Origin: Phycisphaerales bacterium
Lineage (GTDB): Bacteria > Planctomycetota > Phycisphaerae > Phycisphaerales > UBA1924
Reading direction: 5' to 3'
Assembly: GCA_030680655.1 (NCBI GenBank)
Contig: JAUXUZ010000496.1
Span: forward strand, 1 to 27,907
Length of the DNA: 27,907 bases
This document shows, one piece after another, positions 1 through 6,228 of this stretch. Numbering within the stretch: position 1 is the stretch's first letter; every line of letters starts with the position of its first letter. The position numbers and the translations under genes were made by a program. The notes beneath the pieces were generated by a model, which was given only the letters and a program-made list of their open reading frames with translations, did no database searches and was not told the origin of the DNA.

Positions 1-219
1 GGTCTTGGTGCCGAAGGCGGTCTGGCCCGAGCCGCTGGACCCCGCGCCGAACGCCCCGCTCAGGCCGCCACCCTGTGGCTTCTGGATCAGGATCGCCAGC
101 ACCAGCAGCACGCAGACGGCGGCGAAGCCAACGACCCCCAGGCCAAGCCCGAAGGTGTTCCAGTCCCACGCGGCGAGGGTGCTGACAGATGAAAGGCTGA
201 AAGAAGGGGGGGGGGTCAT
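1..219 (-). CDS. secG: SecG preprotein translocase subunit (3' end outside window)
   Basis: SecG is the small membrane subunit that assists the SecYEG protein-export channel. Seventy-three codons lie in the window. After a short Pro/Ser-rich N-terminus there is one hydrophobic segment (about residues 24-45), followed by QKPQGGGLSGAFGAG and then QTAFGTKT, which is the diagnostic SecG pattern (Q-K-P-x-G-G-G-L-x-x-A-F-G, then Q-T-x-F-G). The C-terminus runs off position 1. The ATG at 219-217 is the only convincing start. It has no Shine-Dalgarno but lies 9 nt after a TATCCT hexamer, so the mRNA may be leaderless. Codons 2-5 contain an uninterrupted run of ten C. The gene lies downstream of rnpA-yidD on the same strand. 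Family assignment is firm; the exact start is less so. Confidence 0.88.
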   Translation of the reverse strand, partial: MTPPPSFSLSSVSTLAAWDWNTFGLGLGVVGFAAVCVLLVLAILIQKPQGGGLSGAFGAGSSGSGQTAFGTKT

Positions 220-228
220 GGGGGGGCA

Positions 229-234
229 AGGATA
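229..234 (-). promoter_or_regulatory. Putative -10 (TATCCT) of secG
   Basis: On the minus strand TATCCT ends 9 nt before the secG ATG, and no ribosome binding site intervenes. No good -35 is visible. It fits the TAnnnT pattern seen before several other starts in this window. Confidence 0.45.
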
Positions 235-251
235 GGGGGGGGCGAGGGGGT

Positions 252-297
252 AAATCGCAAAGGGCCAAATGGCAAATGGCCAAAGGGCCAAAGGGGG
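252..297. repeat. Degenerate heptamer/octamer array (AAATGGC-like)
   Basis: Units read on the plus strand are AAATCGC, AAAGGGCC, AAATGGC, AAATGGCC, AAAGGGCC and AAAGGGGG. They fill the spacer between yidD and secG. The same unit type recurs at 578-663, so this is a family of intergenic repeats rather than a chance run. Function unknown. Confidence 0.8.
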
Positions 298-314
298 TCA
301 GGCGCCGCCCGGCT

Positions 315-665
315 TCACTCACCCGCCACCTTGTCACCACCCCCTGGCCGTTTGTCCTTTGCCGGTCCCGGCACCAGGTCCACGCCGCTCCCACCCAGCG
401 GGTGACACCGGCACAGCCGCCGCGCGGTGAGCCAAGCGGCCCGGTGGGTCGGGTGGGTCTGGAAGGCTTCCATCGCGTAGTGGCTGCACGAGGGGTAGAA
501 CCGGCACCGACCGCCGATGAGCTGGCCGAGCGTGAGCTGGTACGTGCGGATCAGCGCGAGCGGGATGGAGCGGGGAGAAATGGCAAATGGCAAATGGCAA
601 ATGGCAAATCCAAGGCGGGTGCGCGCCCTTTCCTGATTTGCGATTTGTGATTTGCTATTTGCCAT
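315..665 (-). CDS. yidD: YidD membrane-protein insertion efficiency factor
   Basis: YidD is a small, basic, membrane-associated protein linked to YidC-dependent insertion of inner-membrane proteins. The core is obvious from about residue 38: LIRTYQLTLGQLIGGRCRFY followed by PSCSHYAMEAF, and later RRLCRCHPLGGSG. This contains the conserved C-R-F-x-P-S-C-S-x-Y-A and R-C-H-P motifs. The only in-frame ATG is at 665, overlapping the rnpA stop by 11 nt, which fits translational coupling. This start gives a 36-residue N-terminal extension encoded entirely by the heptamer repeat array, which is absent from ordinary YidD. A non-ATG start near 560-570 is the alternative. The gene order rnpA-yidD is classical; secG follows instead of yidC. 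Confidence 0.88.
   Translation of the reverse strand: MANSKSQIANQERARTRLGFAICHLPFAISPRSIPLALIRTYQLTLGQLIGGRCRFYPSCSHYAMEAFQTHPTHRAAWLTARRLCRCHPLGGSGVDLVPGPAKDKRPGGGDKVAGE
578..663. repeat. Inverted pair of heptamer arrays inside the rnpA-yidD junction
   Basis: Four perfect AAATGGC units (578-605) are followed, after about 30 nt, by four units in the opposite orientation (ATTTGCG, ATTTGTG, ATTTGCT, ATTTGCC; 636-663). The two arms are imperfect inverted repeats of about 28 nt and could fold in RNA as a long hairpin. The 663 end overlaps the last codons of rnpA and the start codon of yidD. Confidence 0.85.
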
Positions 666-999
666 TTTTCTTCCCCCCCTTCGCCGCCAGCGCCTCCGCC
701 GCCGCCAGCAGCAGCGACGCGTACTCCTCCACCGCCTTCTCTTCGTGCGGGTGCACCCCGATCACAAAGTCGAACCCCCCCGGCATCTTCTCCCGGTTGA
801 GCCGGAAGGCCTCGCGGATGCGCCGCTTGATGCGGTTGCGCTTGACGTTGGTGCCGACCCGACCCGGCACACTCAGCCCGAAGCGCGTCGGTGCGGCGGC
901 CTCTTCCCGCGGTGCCGCCGAGATTCGCAGCGGTCCCTTCGACACGCACGCACGGGCGGCGTAGACCCGCTGGTAGTCACGGTTGTGGGTCAACTGCAT
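655..999 (-). CDS. rnpA: Ribonuclease P protein component
   Basis: RnpA is the protein subunit of RNase P, which matures the 5' end of tRNAs. The product (114 residues) begins MQLTHNRDYQRVYAAR. It contains the hallmark RNR motif region VGTNVKRNRIKRRIREAFR, followed by the GFDFVIGVHP strand and an Ala-rich C-terminal helix. The ATG at 999 was chosen because family members begin just before the L-x-x-x-x-(D/E)-(F/Y)-x-x-V-Y segment. A longer in-frame reading to 1131 adds 44 residues that resemble nothing in the family. Transcription probably starts from a TAGAAT -10 at 1037-1032. rpmH, the usual upstream partner, is not found before it. The last codons run into the heptamer array and overlap yidD. 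Confidence 0.93.
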   Translation of the reverse strand: MQLTHNRDYQRVYAARACVSKGPLRISAAPREEAAAPTRFGLSVPGRVGTNVKRNRIKRRIREAFRLNREKMPGGFDFVIGVHPHEEKAVEEYASLLLAAAEALAAKGGKKNGK

Positions 1000-1031
1000 C
1001 GACTTGGTAAGGGGCGCTGAGGGCACGGCAG

Positions 1032-1037
1032 ATTCTA
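1032..1037 (-). promoter_or_regulatory. Putative -10 (TAGAAT) of rnpA
   Basis: TAGAAT on the minus strand lies 32 nt before the rnpA ATG. No clear -35 or Shine-Dalgarno is present, so this is only a candidate. Confidence 0.35.
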
Positions 1038-1318
1038 CGAAGCTGCCTTGGGCCTCGATCCAGGGTGGCCCGAGTGAGCTGCCGCCTTGCGTAGACCACC
1101 CAGACTTACAGGCAACGAGCGTCAACTGCATGAAATAGAGAAAATTTGCTCTAGAAAACTGGCATTCTTCCGAAATTCGGGTAAAGTGAAAGCGTGTAAT
1201 TGATCTTCGCAGGATCGGGGCGCGTTGCCTCTTTGTGTCTCCTGCGAGGGTGAGAGTTGAGAGAGGCCCTTAGCACTAAGCGGGTTCATTGAGCATCTGA
1301 CGCTGTTCGCGTGCGCGG

Positions 1319-1347
1319 TTGACCCGCGATTTGCCGCTGGCTACTGG
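1319..1347 (+). promoter_or_regulatory. Sigma70-like promoter of PEP-CTERM gene 1
   Basis: TTGACC (1319-1324), a 17-nt spacer and TACTGG (1342-1347), giving a leader of about 35 nt. The -35 and spacer match those of the two other PEP-CTERM genes; the -10 is weaker. Confidence 0.5.
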
Positions 1348-1388
1348 CTTTCGGATTCCCTGTTGGGGAAGAGAGTGAGCGTATTTCT

Positions 1389-1961
1389 ATGTTGAATTCC
1401 CGTACCCTGCTGCCCGTCTTGGCCGCCTCCGCGATCGCCATCGCCGCCCAGTCCGCAAGCGCCGCCACCATCAACAGCTTCCTCTCGGTGGGGAGCATCA
1501 GCGGCATCAACGTATCGCCGCTGGTGGCGAGCCCGAACCTGAGCTTCACCGTGACGCTGAACGCCGGTGCCACGTTTGAGCTGAGCGGCACCACCTACAA
1601 CATCACCGACATCATCGGCTTCTACCTGCTCGCGCCCGGCTACAACGACGGTGCCCAGGGTGCCCTCGCCGTGACCGGCGGCTTCAGCGACGACTCCGAC
1701 GCCCGCGCAGCCGGCAGCATCTATGGATGGCGCTCAAACCCCAACGACGGCATCACGCCGGGCAATTCGTTGACGTTCACCTTCCCGTCGATCTCCTACG
1801 CCGACTACACCCAGATCGGCTTTCACGTGATCCTCGACGGCACGTTTCCCGGAACCTCAGGTAACACGGGCAACATCACCGGCACGGTCGTCCCCACGCC
1901 GGGTGCGGCCGCACTGATTGGCCTTGGCGGCTTGGCCGTTGCACGCCGTCGCCGCGTCTGA
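1389..1961 (+). CDS. Secreted protein with PEP-CTERM-like sorting tail (1)
   Basis: This is a 190-residue extracytoplasmic protein of unknown function. It has a Sec signal peptide (MLNSRT, hydrophobic core, then AQSASA with likely cleavage near residue 25). A middle rich in Ser, Thr, Gly and aromatics suggests a beta-sandwich. The tail is VPTPGAAALIGLGGLAVARR plus RRV. That tripartite tail (short Pro motif, transmembrane stretch, Arg cluster) is the layout of PEP-CTERM proteins, which exosortases process. Here P-T-P-G-A-A replaces the canonical V-P-E-P. No exosortase is in the window. The ATG at 1389 follows a weak purine-rich GGGGAAGAGAG about 15 nt upstream. The gene has its own promoter and terminator, so it is probably monocistronic. 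The sorting tail is clear; the body is not recognised. Confidence 0.85.
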   Translation: MLNSRTLLPVLAASAIAIAAQSASAATINSFLSVGSISGINVSPLVASPNLSFTVTLNAGATFELSGTTYNITDIIGFYLLAPGYNDGAQGALAVTGGFSDDSDARAAGSIYGWRSNPNDGITPGNSLTFTFPSISYADYTQIGFHVILDGTFPGTSGNTGNITGTVVPTPGAAALIGLGGLAVARRRRV

Positions 1962-1986
1962 CGTTTGTGACCATCTCGATTCCGCC

Positions 1987-2020
1987 AACGCCCCGGTCAC
2001 CTCCGACCGGGGCGTTCTTT
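1987..2020 (+). terminator. Rho-independent terminator after PEP-CTERM gene 1
   Basis: A perfect 12-bp stem (AACGCCCCGGTC / GACCGGGGCGTT) with the 6-nt loop ACCTCC is followed by CTTT. It lies 26 nt past the stop codon. Confidence 0.85.
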
Positions 2021-2053
2021 CGCACCAAAGTGGCGGCGGGAAGTGGTGATTGC

Positions 2054-2082
2054 TTGCACCCGGGCGCACCTTGATGTACGTT
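2054..2082 (+). promoter_or_regulatory. Sigma70-like promoter of PEP-CTERM gene 2
   Basis: TTGCAC (2054-2059), a 17-nt spacer and TACGTT (2077-2082). The -35 is identical to the one upstream of the third PEP-CTERM gene. The predicted leader is about 65 nt. Confidence 0.6.
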
Positions 2083-2120
2083 TGTCCCGGCGGCGAGGAT
2101 TCCCCTTGCCCGAGAACACT

Positions 2121-2138
2121 GTCCGCCTGACGGCGGAC
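2121..2138 (+). promoter_or_regulatory. Leader hairpin just before the ribosome binding site of PEP-CTERM gene 2
   Basis: GTCCGCC-TGAC-GGCGGAC forms a perfect 7-bp stem with a 4-nt loop. It ends 4 nt before the GGAGAGAG Shine-Dalgarno. It may modulate translation or mRNA stability, or be a protein-binding site. Confidence 0.4.
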
Positions 2139-2154
2139 ACCCGGAGAGAGAGAC

Positions 2155-2802
2155 ATGCGCAGCATCCTGTTCGCGTCGGCCAGCGTGATGGCCATCGGCC
2201 TGCTTGCCTCCAGTGGCATGGCCCAGGCGTTCAATATTGACTTTGGCACAGCGTCGCCCGTGCCATCGGTGTCGTACGGCGCGGCCTCGGGGCAGGCCGG
2301 GCATTGGAACGTCTTCTCCGGTGGCCCAACCGCGTTGCAGAACACCGCCGCCGCGGCCACCGGCGTGTCGATCGTTGATTCCTTAGTTTCGTTTCCCTCC
2401 GGAGCGAACGACCCGCTCACCCTCGGCGATGACGATGCGCTGCTCGACGACTACATGGCCGTTCCCTTCCACGCGGTCTACACCGTCAACGGGCTCGCCG
2501 CGGGCACGTACGACGTTTACGGCTACACGTGGACGTTCGGCCCGCTCTCGACGGGCATCGACGTGAACACGCAGGGGGTGCAGGTCATCGGCGGCGTGTG
2601 GCCGGGCTCGTTCACGCCGGGCTCCTACTCGCTCCACACCGTGACGCTCGCGGCGTCGCAGCCGCTGGTGATCGACGTCTACTCGATCAACGGCGCCCTG
2701 GGCGCGATCGCCGGAGTGCAGATCGTGCCGGTGCCGGCGCCCGGAGCGGCCGCGGGGCTGCTGCTTGGCGCAGGCGTTGTGATGGGTCGGCGGCGGAGGT
2801 GA
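2155..2802 (+). CDS. Secreted protein with PEP-CTERM-like sorting tail (2)
   Basis: This is a 215-residue secreted protein of unknown function. The signal peptide (MRSILF, hydrophobic core, GMAQA) probably ends near residue 25. The mature part starts FNIDFG, which resembles the opening strand of secreted jelly-roll or carbohydrate-binding-like domains, and contains Y-D-V-Y-G-Y-T-W-T-F and similar beta-strand segments. The tail (residues about 191-215) is VPVPAPGAAAGLLLGAGVVM followed by GRRRR, again with P-G-A-A in place of P-E-P. The ATG at 2155 follows the strong GGAGAGAG Shine-Dalgarno, almost identical to that of the third PEP-CTERM gene. The gene has its own promoter (2054-2082) and terminator (2843-2867). 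It does not look like a duplicate of its neighbour: only the two ends are alike. Confidence 0.85.
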   Translation: MRSILFASASVMAIGLLASSGMAQAFNIDFGTASPVPSVSYGAASGQAGHWNVFSGGPTALQNTAAAATGVSIVDSLVSFPSGANDPLTLGDDDALLDDYMAVPFHAVYTVNGLAAGTYDVYGYTWTFGPLSTGIDVNTQGVQVIGGVWPGSFTPGSYSLHTVTLAASQPLVIDVYSINGALGAIAGVQIVPVPAPGAAAGLLLGAGVVMGRRRR

Positions 2803-2842
2803 TTCGAGAGGCCGCGAGCCACGAGTGAGTGCACGACGACAG

Positions 2843-2867
2843 AGCCCCGGCTTGGCCCGGGGCTTTT
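2843..2867 (+). terminator. Rho-independent terminator after PEP-CTERM gene 2
   Basis: An 8-bp stem AGCCCCGG / CCGGGGCT with a 6-nt loop is followed by TTT. It is placed 40 nt after the stop codon. Confidence 0.8.
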
Positions 2868-2901
2868 CACATCTGTCCTTCAATTCTGTTTTCCGCTCGA
2901 C

Positions 2902-3414
2902 TCAGCCTCTGCTCGGCGGCAGCACACCAAGGAAGATCAGCGTTGCGCCCGCGAGCATCAGCCACACGCGCGACTTGGGGTCGCGGCTGAGGCGTTCGAG
3001 CGTGCTGTACTGGCGCTCGCGGTCGGGGAGGATCGGTGAGGGTGGCTCGAGGGCCTCAAAGACCGAAGCGGACTTGTGGGCGATGTCACCGGCGGGGACC
3101 ATCAGCGACATCCCCTCGGGGGCTTTGTTCAAGCTGACGGCGGCGAGGGAGAGGATGGTCTGCGGGTCGCCCTTCGCCAGCGCATCGAGGTAGCGGGTGT
3201 AGTGGCCGATGCGCTGGTCGCGGTGCCCCTCGACCAGCTGCAGGCGGTCGCGGTAGAAGCGGGCGGCCTCCAGGTCGTCGATGGCGGGGAGGATCAGCGT
3301 GCAGGCGACCAGCACGATGCCGGGGATGAGCAGCAGCCAGCCGGCGTCGAGCAGGGGCTTGCGGAAGGGGGCGGGGGGGGCGGCGGCGGTGGCGGTGGCG
3401 GGTGATCCATCCAT
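2902..3414 (-). CDS. Small two-segment membrane protein, unknown function
   Basis: The product is 170 residues and I do not recognise a named family. An Ala/Pro-rich N-terminus is followed by a transmembrane segment at about residues 25-45 (WLLLIPGIVLVACTLILPAI). Next comes a charged, probably helical or coiled-coil stretch (DDLEAARFYRDRLQLVEGHR and onward to about residue 82). A polar region leads to a second transmembrane segment at about 149-165 (VWLMLAGATLIFLGVLPP). The charged middle would lie between the two membrane spans. The ATG at 3414 lies 11 nt after a TACACT hexamer, with no Shine-Dalgarno, so the mRNA leader would be very short. The gene stands alone between the PEP-CTERM gene and an octamer repeat. 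Codon bias and length support a real gene. Confidence 0.75.
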   Translation of the reverse strand: MDGSPATATAAAPPAPFRKPLLDAGWLLLIPGIVLVACTLILPAIDDLEAARFYRDRLQLVEGHRDQRIGHYTRYLDALAKGDPQTILSLAAVSLNKAPEGMSLMVPAGDIAHKSASVFEALEPPSPILPDRERQYSTLERLSRDPKSRVWLMLAGATLIFLGVLPPSRG

Positions 3415-3425
3415 GGATGTGGCGG

Positions 3426-3431
3426 AGTGTA
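3426..3431 (-). promoter_or_regulatory. Putative -10 (TACACT) of the small membrane protein gene
   Basis: TACACT on the minus strand ends 11 nt before the ATG at 3414. No -35 is evident. It implies a leader of only a few nucleotides. Confidence 0.4.
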
Positions 3432-3460
3432 TCGGCGGGGGGTAGGCGGGGACGTGAAGA

Positions 3461-3529
3461 TGACGCGGTGACGCGGTGACGCGGTGACGCGGTGAGGGGG
3501 TGACGCGGCCGTGTCACCGCGTCACCGCC
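3461..3529. repeat. Octamer tandem array with inverted arm
   Basis: TGACGCGG is repeated four times (3461-3492), then TGAGGGGG and TGACGCGG again (to 3508). GTGTCACCGCGTCACCGCC (3511-3529) follows, 16 nt of which (3513-3528) are the exact reverse complement of two array units (for example 3465-3480). A long GC-rich hairpin is possible. It lies in the divergent spacer between the small membrane protein and the acyltransferase. No spacers of CRISPR type. Confidence 0.85.
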
Positions 3530-3535
3530 TTGCCC

Positions 3536-3564
3536 TTTCCTCTTCAGTTTGTGGCCGCTAACAT
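3536..3564 (+). promoter_or_regulatory. Putative promoter of the acyltransferase gene
   Basis: TTTCCT (3536-3541), a 17-nt spacer and TAACAT (3559-3564). The hexamer ends 6 nt before the TTG start, so transcription would begin at or next to the start codon. Confidence 0.45.
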
Positions 3565-3570
3565 CCCCCC

Positions 3571-4437
3571 TTGCTTTGTTCGACCTCTTGCATCCTGTGG
3601 CTGATCGTCGCCGCGGCCGTTTGGCTGCTGCTGGCGGCGATCGGTGCGCTGGCGGAGCGGCGGAGCGGGGATGGGGGGAGGGGGCCAGACGGGGTGGCCT
3701 CGCCCCGGCCCGACCTGTCAACCGCGCTTGCGGCCTTGCTGATCGCGGTCTACCTGCGGCTGGTGCACCGGATGCGCATCGAGGGGGTGGAGCACCTGGC
3801 GGCGGCGGTGGGAGCGCTGGAGGGCGAAGGTGGGAAGAAGGCACGCGGGCTGGTGGTGACGGCGAACCACGCGGCGGGGATCGACCCGCTGCTGGTGCAG
3901 TCGGCGGTGGGTGGGTCGTTCTTCATCCGCTGGCTGGCGGCGGCCGACACGGTCTCGCCGCTGGTGCAGCCGTTCGTTGAGTTCGCGGATGTGATCTTCT
4001 TGAAGTCGTCGGGCGGTGGGGGTGTTGGGGGAGGGAACGGGGGGGGCGAGCTGGCGGGCGTGCGCGAGGCGATCCGCTACGTGCAAGGTGACCCAACCCA
4101 CACGCTGATGCAGGGGCGGCCGGGTGTGATCGGGCTCTTCCCGGAGGGGCGGATCGCGCGGCGGAGCGGGGTGATCACACCCTTCCAGCCGGGGATCGGG
4201 CTGATCATCGCGCGGAGCCGGGGCCTGGTTCTGCCGGTGGTGCTGCGCGGTGTGCCGGTGCGCGACAACACCTACCGCAGCTTCTTCGTGCTCAGCCGGG
4301 CGACGGTGGAGTTCAAGGCGCCGATCGACTACGCCGCGCTGGGTGTGAAGGCGGGCGACATCACTGCGGAGTTGCAGGGGCGCTACGAGAAGTGGGTGGG
4401 CCCGGTGGTGGCGCCGATGGGGCGGACGAACAAGTAG
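3571..4437 (+). CDS. PlsC-like 1-acylglycerol-3-phosphate acyltransferase
   Basis: This is a membrane-bound phospholipid-synthesis acyltransferase family protein, transferring an acyl group to lysophosphatidate or a similar acceptor. The 288-residue product has an N-terminal membrane anchor (about residues 8-27). It carries the H-x4-D catalytic motif NHAAGIDPLL (His100, Asp105) and the acceptor-binding motif GLFPEGRIAR (Glu192, Gly193, Arg194), with a later V-x-G-V-P motif. The start is TTG at 3571, chosen because no ATG or GTG fits before the anchor and because TAACAT lies 6 nt upstream. A Gly-rich insertion (residues 148-160) between motifs is encoded by a G-run tract. True substrate unknown: PlsC and ornithine- or glycolipid-acyltransferase relatives share these motifs. 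Confidence 0.82.
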   Translation: MLCSTSCILWLIVAAAVWLLLAAIGALAERRSGDGGRGPDGVASPRPDLSTALAALLIAVYLRLVHRMRIEGVEHLAAAVGALEGEGGKKARGLVVTANHAAGIDPLLVQSAVGGSFFIRWLAAADTVSPLVQPFVEFADVIFLKSSGGGGVGGGNGGGELAGVREAIRYVQGDPTHTLMQGRPGVIGLFPEGRIARRSGVITPFQPGIGLIIARSRGLVLPVVLRGVPVRDNTYRSFFVLSRATVEFKAPIDYAALGVKAGDITAELQGRYEKWVGPVVAPMGRTNK

Positions 4438-4495
4438 CCAGCGGCGGTCGCTGGCCCGCTGCGGCAACGCCCACAAGCGGTGCGCGGTCTGCGAC

Positions 4496-4501
4496 TATCC
4501 T
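4496..4501 (+). promoter_or_regulatory. Putative -10 (TATCCT) of the ABC permease gene
   Basis: TATCCT ends 8 nt before the ATG at 4510, and there is no Shine-Dalgarno in between. It supports the ATG over the in-frame GTG at 4480, which lies upstream of this hexamer. Confidence 0.45.
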
Positions 4502-4509
4502 CACTGCCC

Positions 4510-6228
4510 ATGCCCCGCTCGTGGCCACATTACGCGTTGCTGATCGTCATCTTTGCGGCGCTGGGGTCGCTGCTGCTCTACCCCATCGCCCTGACGGTGC
4601 AGGGGGCGTTCTTCGCCGACCCGGTCGCGGGGCCATCGGGCGGGCTGACGCTGCGGAACCTGGCGATGGTCTTCGAGAACCCGCTGCTGATCGGCGGCGT
4701 GTTCAACTCGCTGCGGGTGGCGACGACGACGACGTCGCTGGCGCTGCTGATCGGCGTGCCGCTGGCGGTGCTGAGCACCAAGTACACCTTCCCGGGCAAG
4801 AAGGTCTTCAACGCGCTGGTGCTGGTGCCGATGATCCTGCCGCCGTTTGTGGGGGCGATCGGGTTCAAGGCGATCCTCGGGTCGCAGGGGGCGATCAACT
4901 CGCTGCTGGGCACAGAGATCGACTTCATCGGCCTGTCGCAGTTCTGGGGTGTCTGCACGGTGCAGGCGCTGACGCTCTACCCGGTGATCTACCTGAACAC
5001 GTCGGCCTCCCTTGCGAACCTCGACCCCGCGCTGGATGAGTGCGGCGAGAACCTGGGTGCGGGCTTCTGGCGGCGGCTCTTCCGCATCACGCTGCCGCTG
5101 ATCCGCCCGGGCATCTTCGCCGGGGCGACGATCGTGTTCATCTGGTCGTTCACGGAGCTGGGTACGCCGCTGGTGTTTGAATACCGGCACGTGACGCCGG
5201 TGCAGGTCTTCGACGGGCTGAAGGAGGTCGAGCGCTCGGCCCAGCCGTACGCGTTGGTGGTGGTGATGCTGACGGTGGCGGTGACGAGCTACATCATCGG
5301 CAAGGCGATCTTCGGGCGCGCGGGGCACGCGATGTTCGCCAAGGCGAGCCGCGCAGCCCAGGAGGCACGGCTGACGGGGTGGCGCGGGTGGTGCGCAACG
5401 GGCGCGTTCACGCTGGTGGCGATGTTTGCGCTGCTGCCCCACGCCGGGGTGATCGGTACCGCGCTCTCGGGCACCGGGCAGTGGTACCGCAGCGTCCTGC
5501 CGCGCGAGTTCACGCTCGACCACTTCAACCAGGCGCTCACGAGCGACCTGGCGGCGGGCTCGATCACGATGAGCCTGATGCTCTCGCTCTCGGCGGTGCT
5601 GCTGGCGCTGGGGCTGGGGCTGCTGATCGGCTACCTGCTGGTGCGGACGAAGATCAAGTTCCTGCCGGTGCTCGATGCGCTGTCGATGCTGCCGCTGGCG
5701 GTTCCGGGCCTGGTGCTGGCGTTCGGCTACGTGGCGATGAGCCTGCGCTGGCCGTTTGGCAAGGGGAACCCGCTGGAGGCGCTGACGATCGTCGGCGCTG
5801 CGCCGAACCCGATCCCCTTCCTGATCGCGGCCTATGCGGTGCGGCGCTTGCCGTACATCGTGCGTGCGACGGTGGCTGGACTGCAGCAGACCAGCGGGCA
5901 GCTCGAAGAAGCGGCGATGAACCTTGGCGCCTCGCGCTTCACGGCGGTGCGGCGCGTGATCGTGCCGCTGATCGCTGCGAACCTGATCGCCGGCGGGCTG
6001 CTGGCGTTCGCGTTCAGCATGCTGGAGGTGAGCGACTCGCTGATCCTGGCCCAGCAGGAGCGGCACTTCCCGATTACCAAGGCGATCTTCGCCTTCGCTA
6101 ACCGGCTGGCGGACGGGCCGCACATCGCGAGCGCTATGGGTGTGTGGGGCATGGCGCTGCTGGGCGTGACGCTGGTGGGCGCAACGGTGATGATGGGGAA
6201 GAAGCTGGGCGCGATCTTCAGGGCGTGA
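4510..6228 (+). CDS. Double-domain ABC transporter permease, iron(III)/thiamine (FbpB/ThiP) type
   Basis: An inner-membrane permease of a binding-protein-dependent ABC importer. Two permease domains are fused in 572 residues with about twelve membrane segments. Each half has its own EAA loop, the docking site for the ATPase: DECGENLGAGFWRRLFRITL (residues 176-195) and EEAAMNLGASRFTAVRRVIV (466-485). Fused halves of this length are typical of Fe(III), thiamine and some phosphonate or spermidine-like importers. FAFSMLEVSDSLIL in the second half resembles the iron(III) group. No ATPase or substrate-binding protein is adjacent, so substrate cannot be assigned. The ATG at 4510 was preferred over the GTG at 4480. 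The gene follows the acyltransferase by 72 nt but probably has its own promoter. Confidence 0.87.
   Translation: MPRSWPHYALLIVIFAALGSLLLYPIALTVQGAFFADPVAGPSGGLTLRNLAMVFENPLLIGGVFNSLRVATTTTSLALLIGVPLAVLSTKYTFPGKKVFNALVLVPMILPPFVGAIGFKAILGSQGAINSLLGTEIDFIGLSQFWGVCTVQALTLYPVIYLNTSASLANLDPALDECGENLGAGFWRRLFRITLPLIRPGIFAGATIVFIWSFTELGTPLVFEYRHVTPVQVFDGLKEVERSAQPYALVVVMLTVAVTSYIIGKAIFGRAGHAMFAKASRAAQEARLTGWRGWCATGAFTLVAMFALLPHAGVIGTALSGTGQWYRSVLPREFTLDHFNQALTSDLAAGSITMSLMLSLSAVLLALGLGLLIGYLLVRTKIKFLPVLDALSMLPLAVPGLVLAFGYVAMSLRWPFGKGNPLEALTIVGAAPNPIPFLIAAYAVRRLPYIVRATVAGLQQTSGQLEEAAMNLGASRFTAVRRVIVPLIAANLIAGGLLAFAFSMLEVSDSLILAQQERHFPITKAIFAFANRLADGPHIASAMGVWGMALLGVTLVGATVMMGKKLGAIFRA

Larger units (their letters stand above)
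1000..1388. other. Divergent intergenic region between rnpA and the first PEP-CTERM gene
   Basis: The spacer is 389 nt. I see no coding gene and no tRNA. It holds the rnpA -10 candidate, an AT-rich patch near 1131-1200, a GATC-N7-GATC palindrome (1202-1216) and the promoter at 1319-1347. The 11-mer GTCAACTGCAT occurs twice (989-999 at the rnpA start, and 1121-1131). Confidence 0.6.

Noticed and set aside
252..663. CRISPR array
   Set aside because: The repeats are 7-8 nt and directly adjacent, without unique spacers, and no cas genes are present.
1000..1131. 44-residue N-terminal extension of RnpA
   Set aside because: No resemblance to RnpA, and the normal family start is at 999. The repeated 11-mer GTCAACTGCAT at both possible starts is curious but too short to interpret.
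1000..1388. rpmH (ribosomal protein L34), expected before rnpA
   Set aside because: No frame on the minus strand encodes the short Lys/Arg-rich L34 sequence in this spacer.
4501..6123. 540-codon open frame on the minus strand opposite the permease
   Set aside because: Composition is Arg/Gln/His-rich with no domain, as expected for the antisense of high-GC coding DNA; the plus-strand frame has clear membrane segments and EAA loops.
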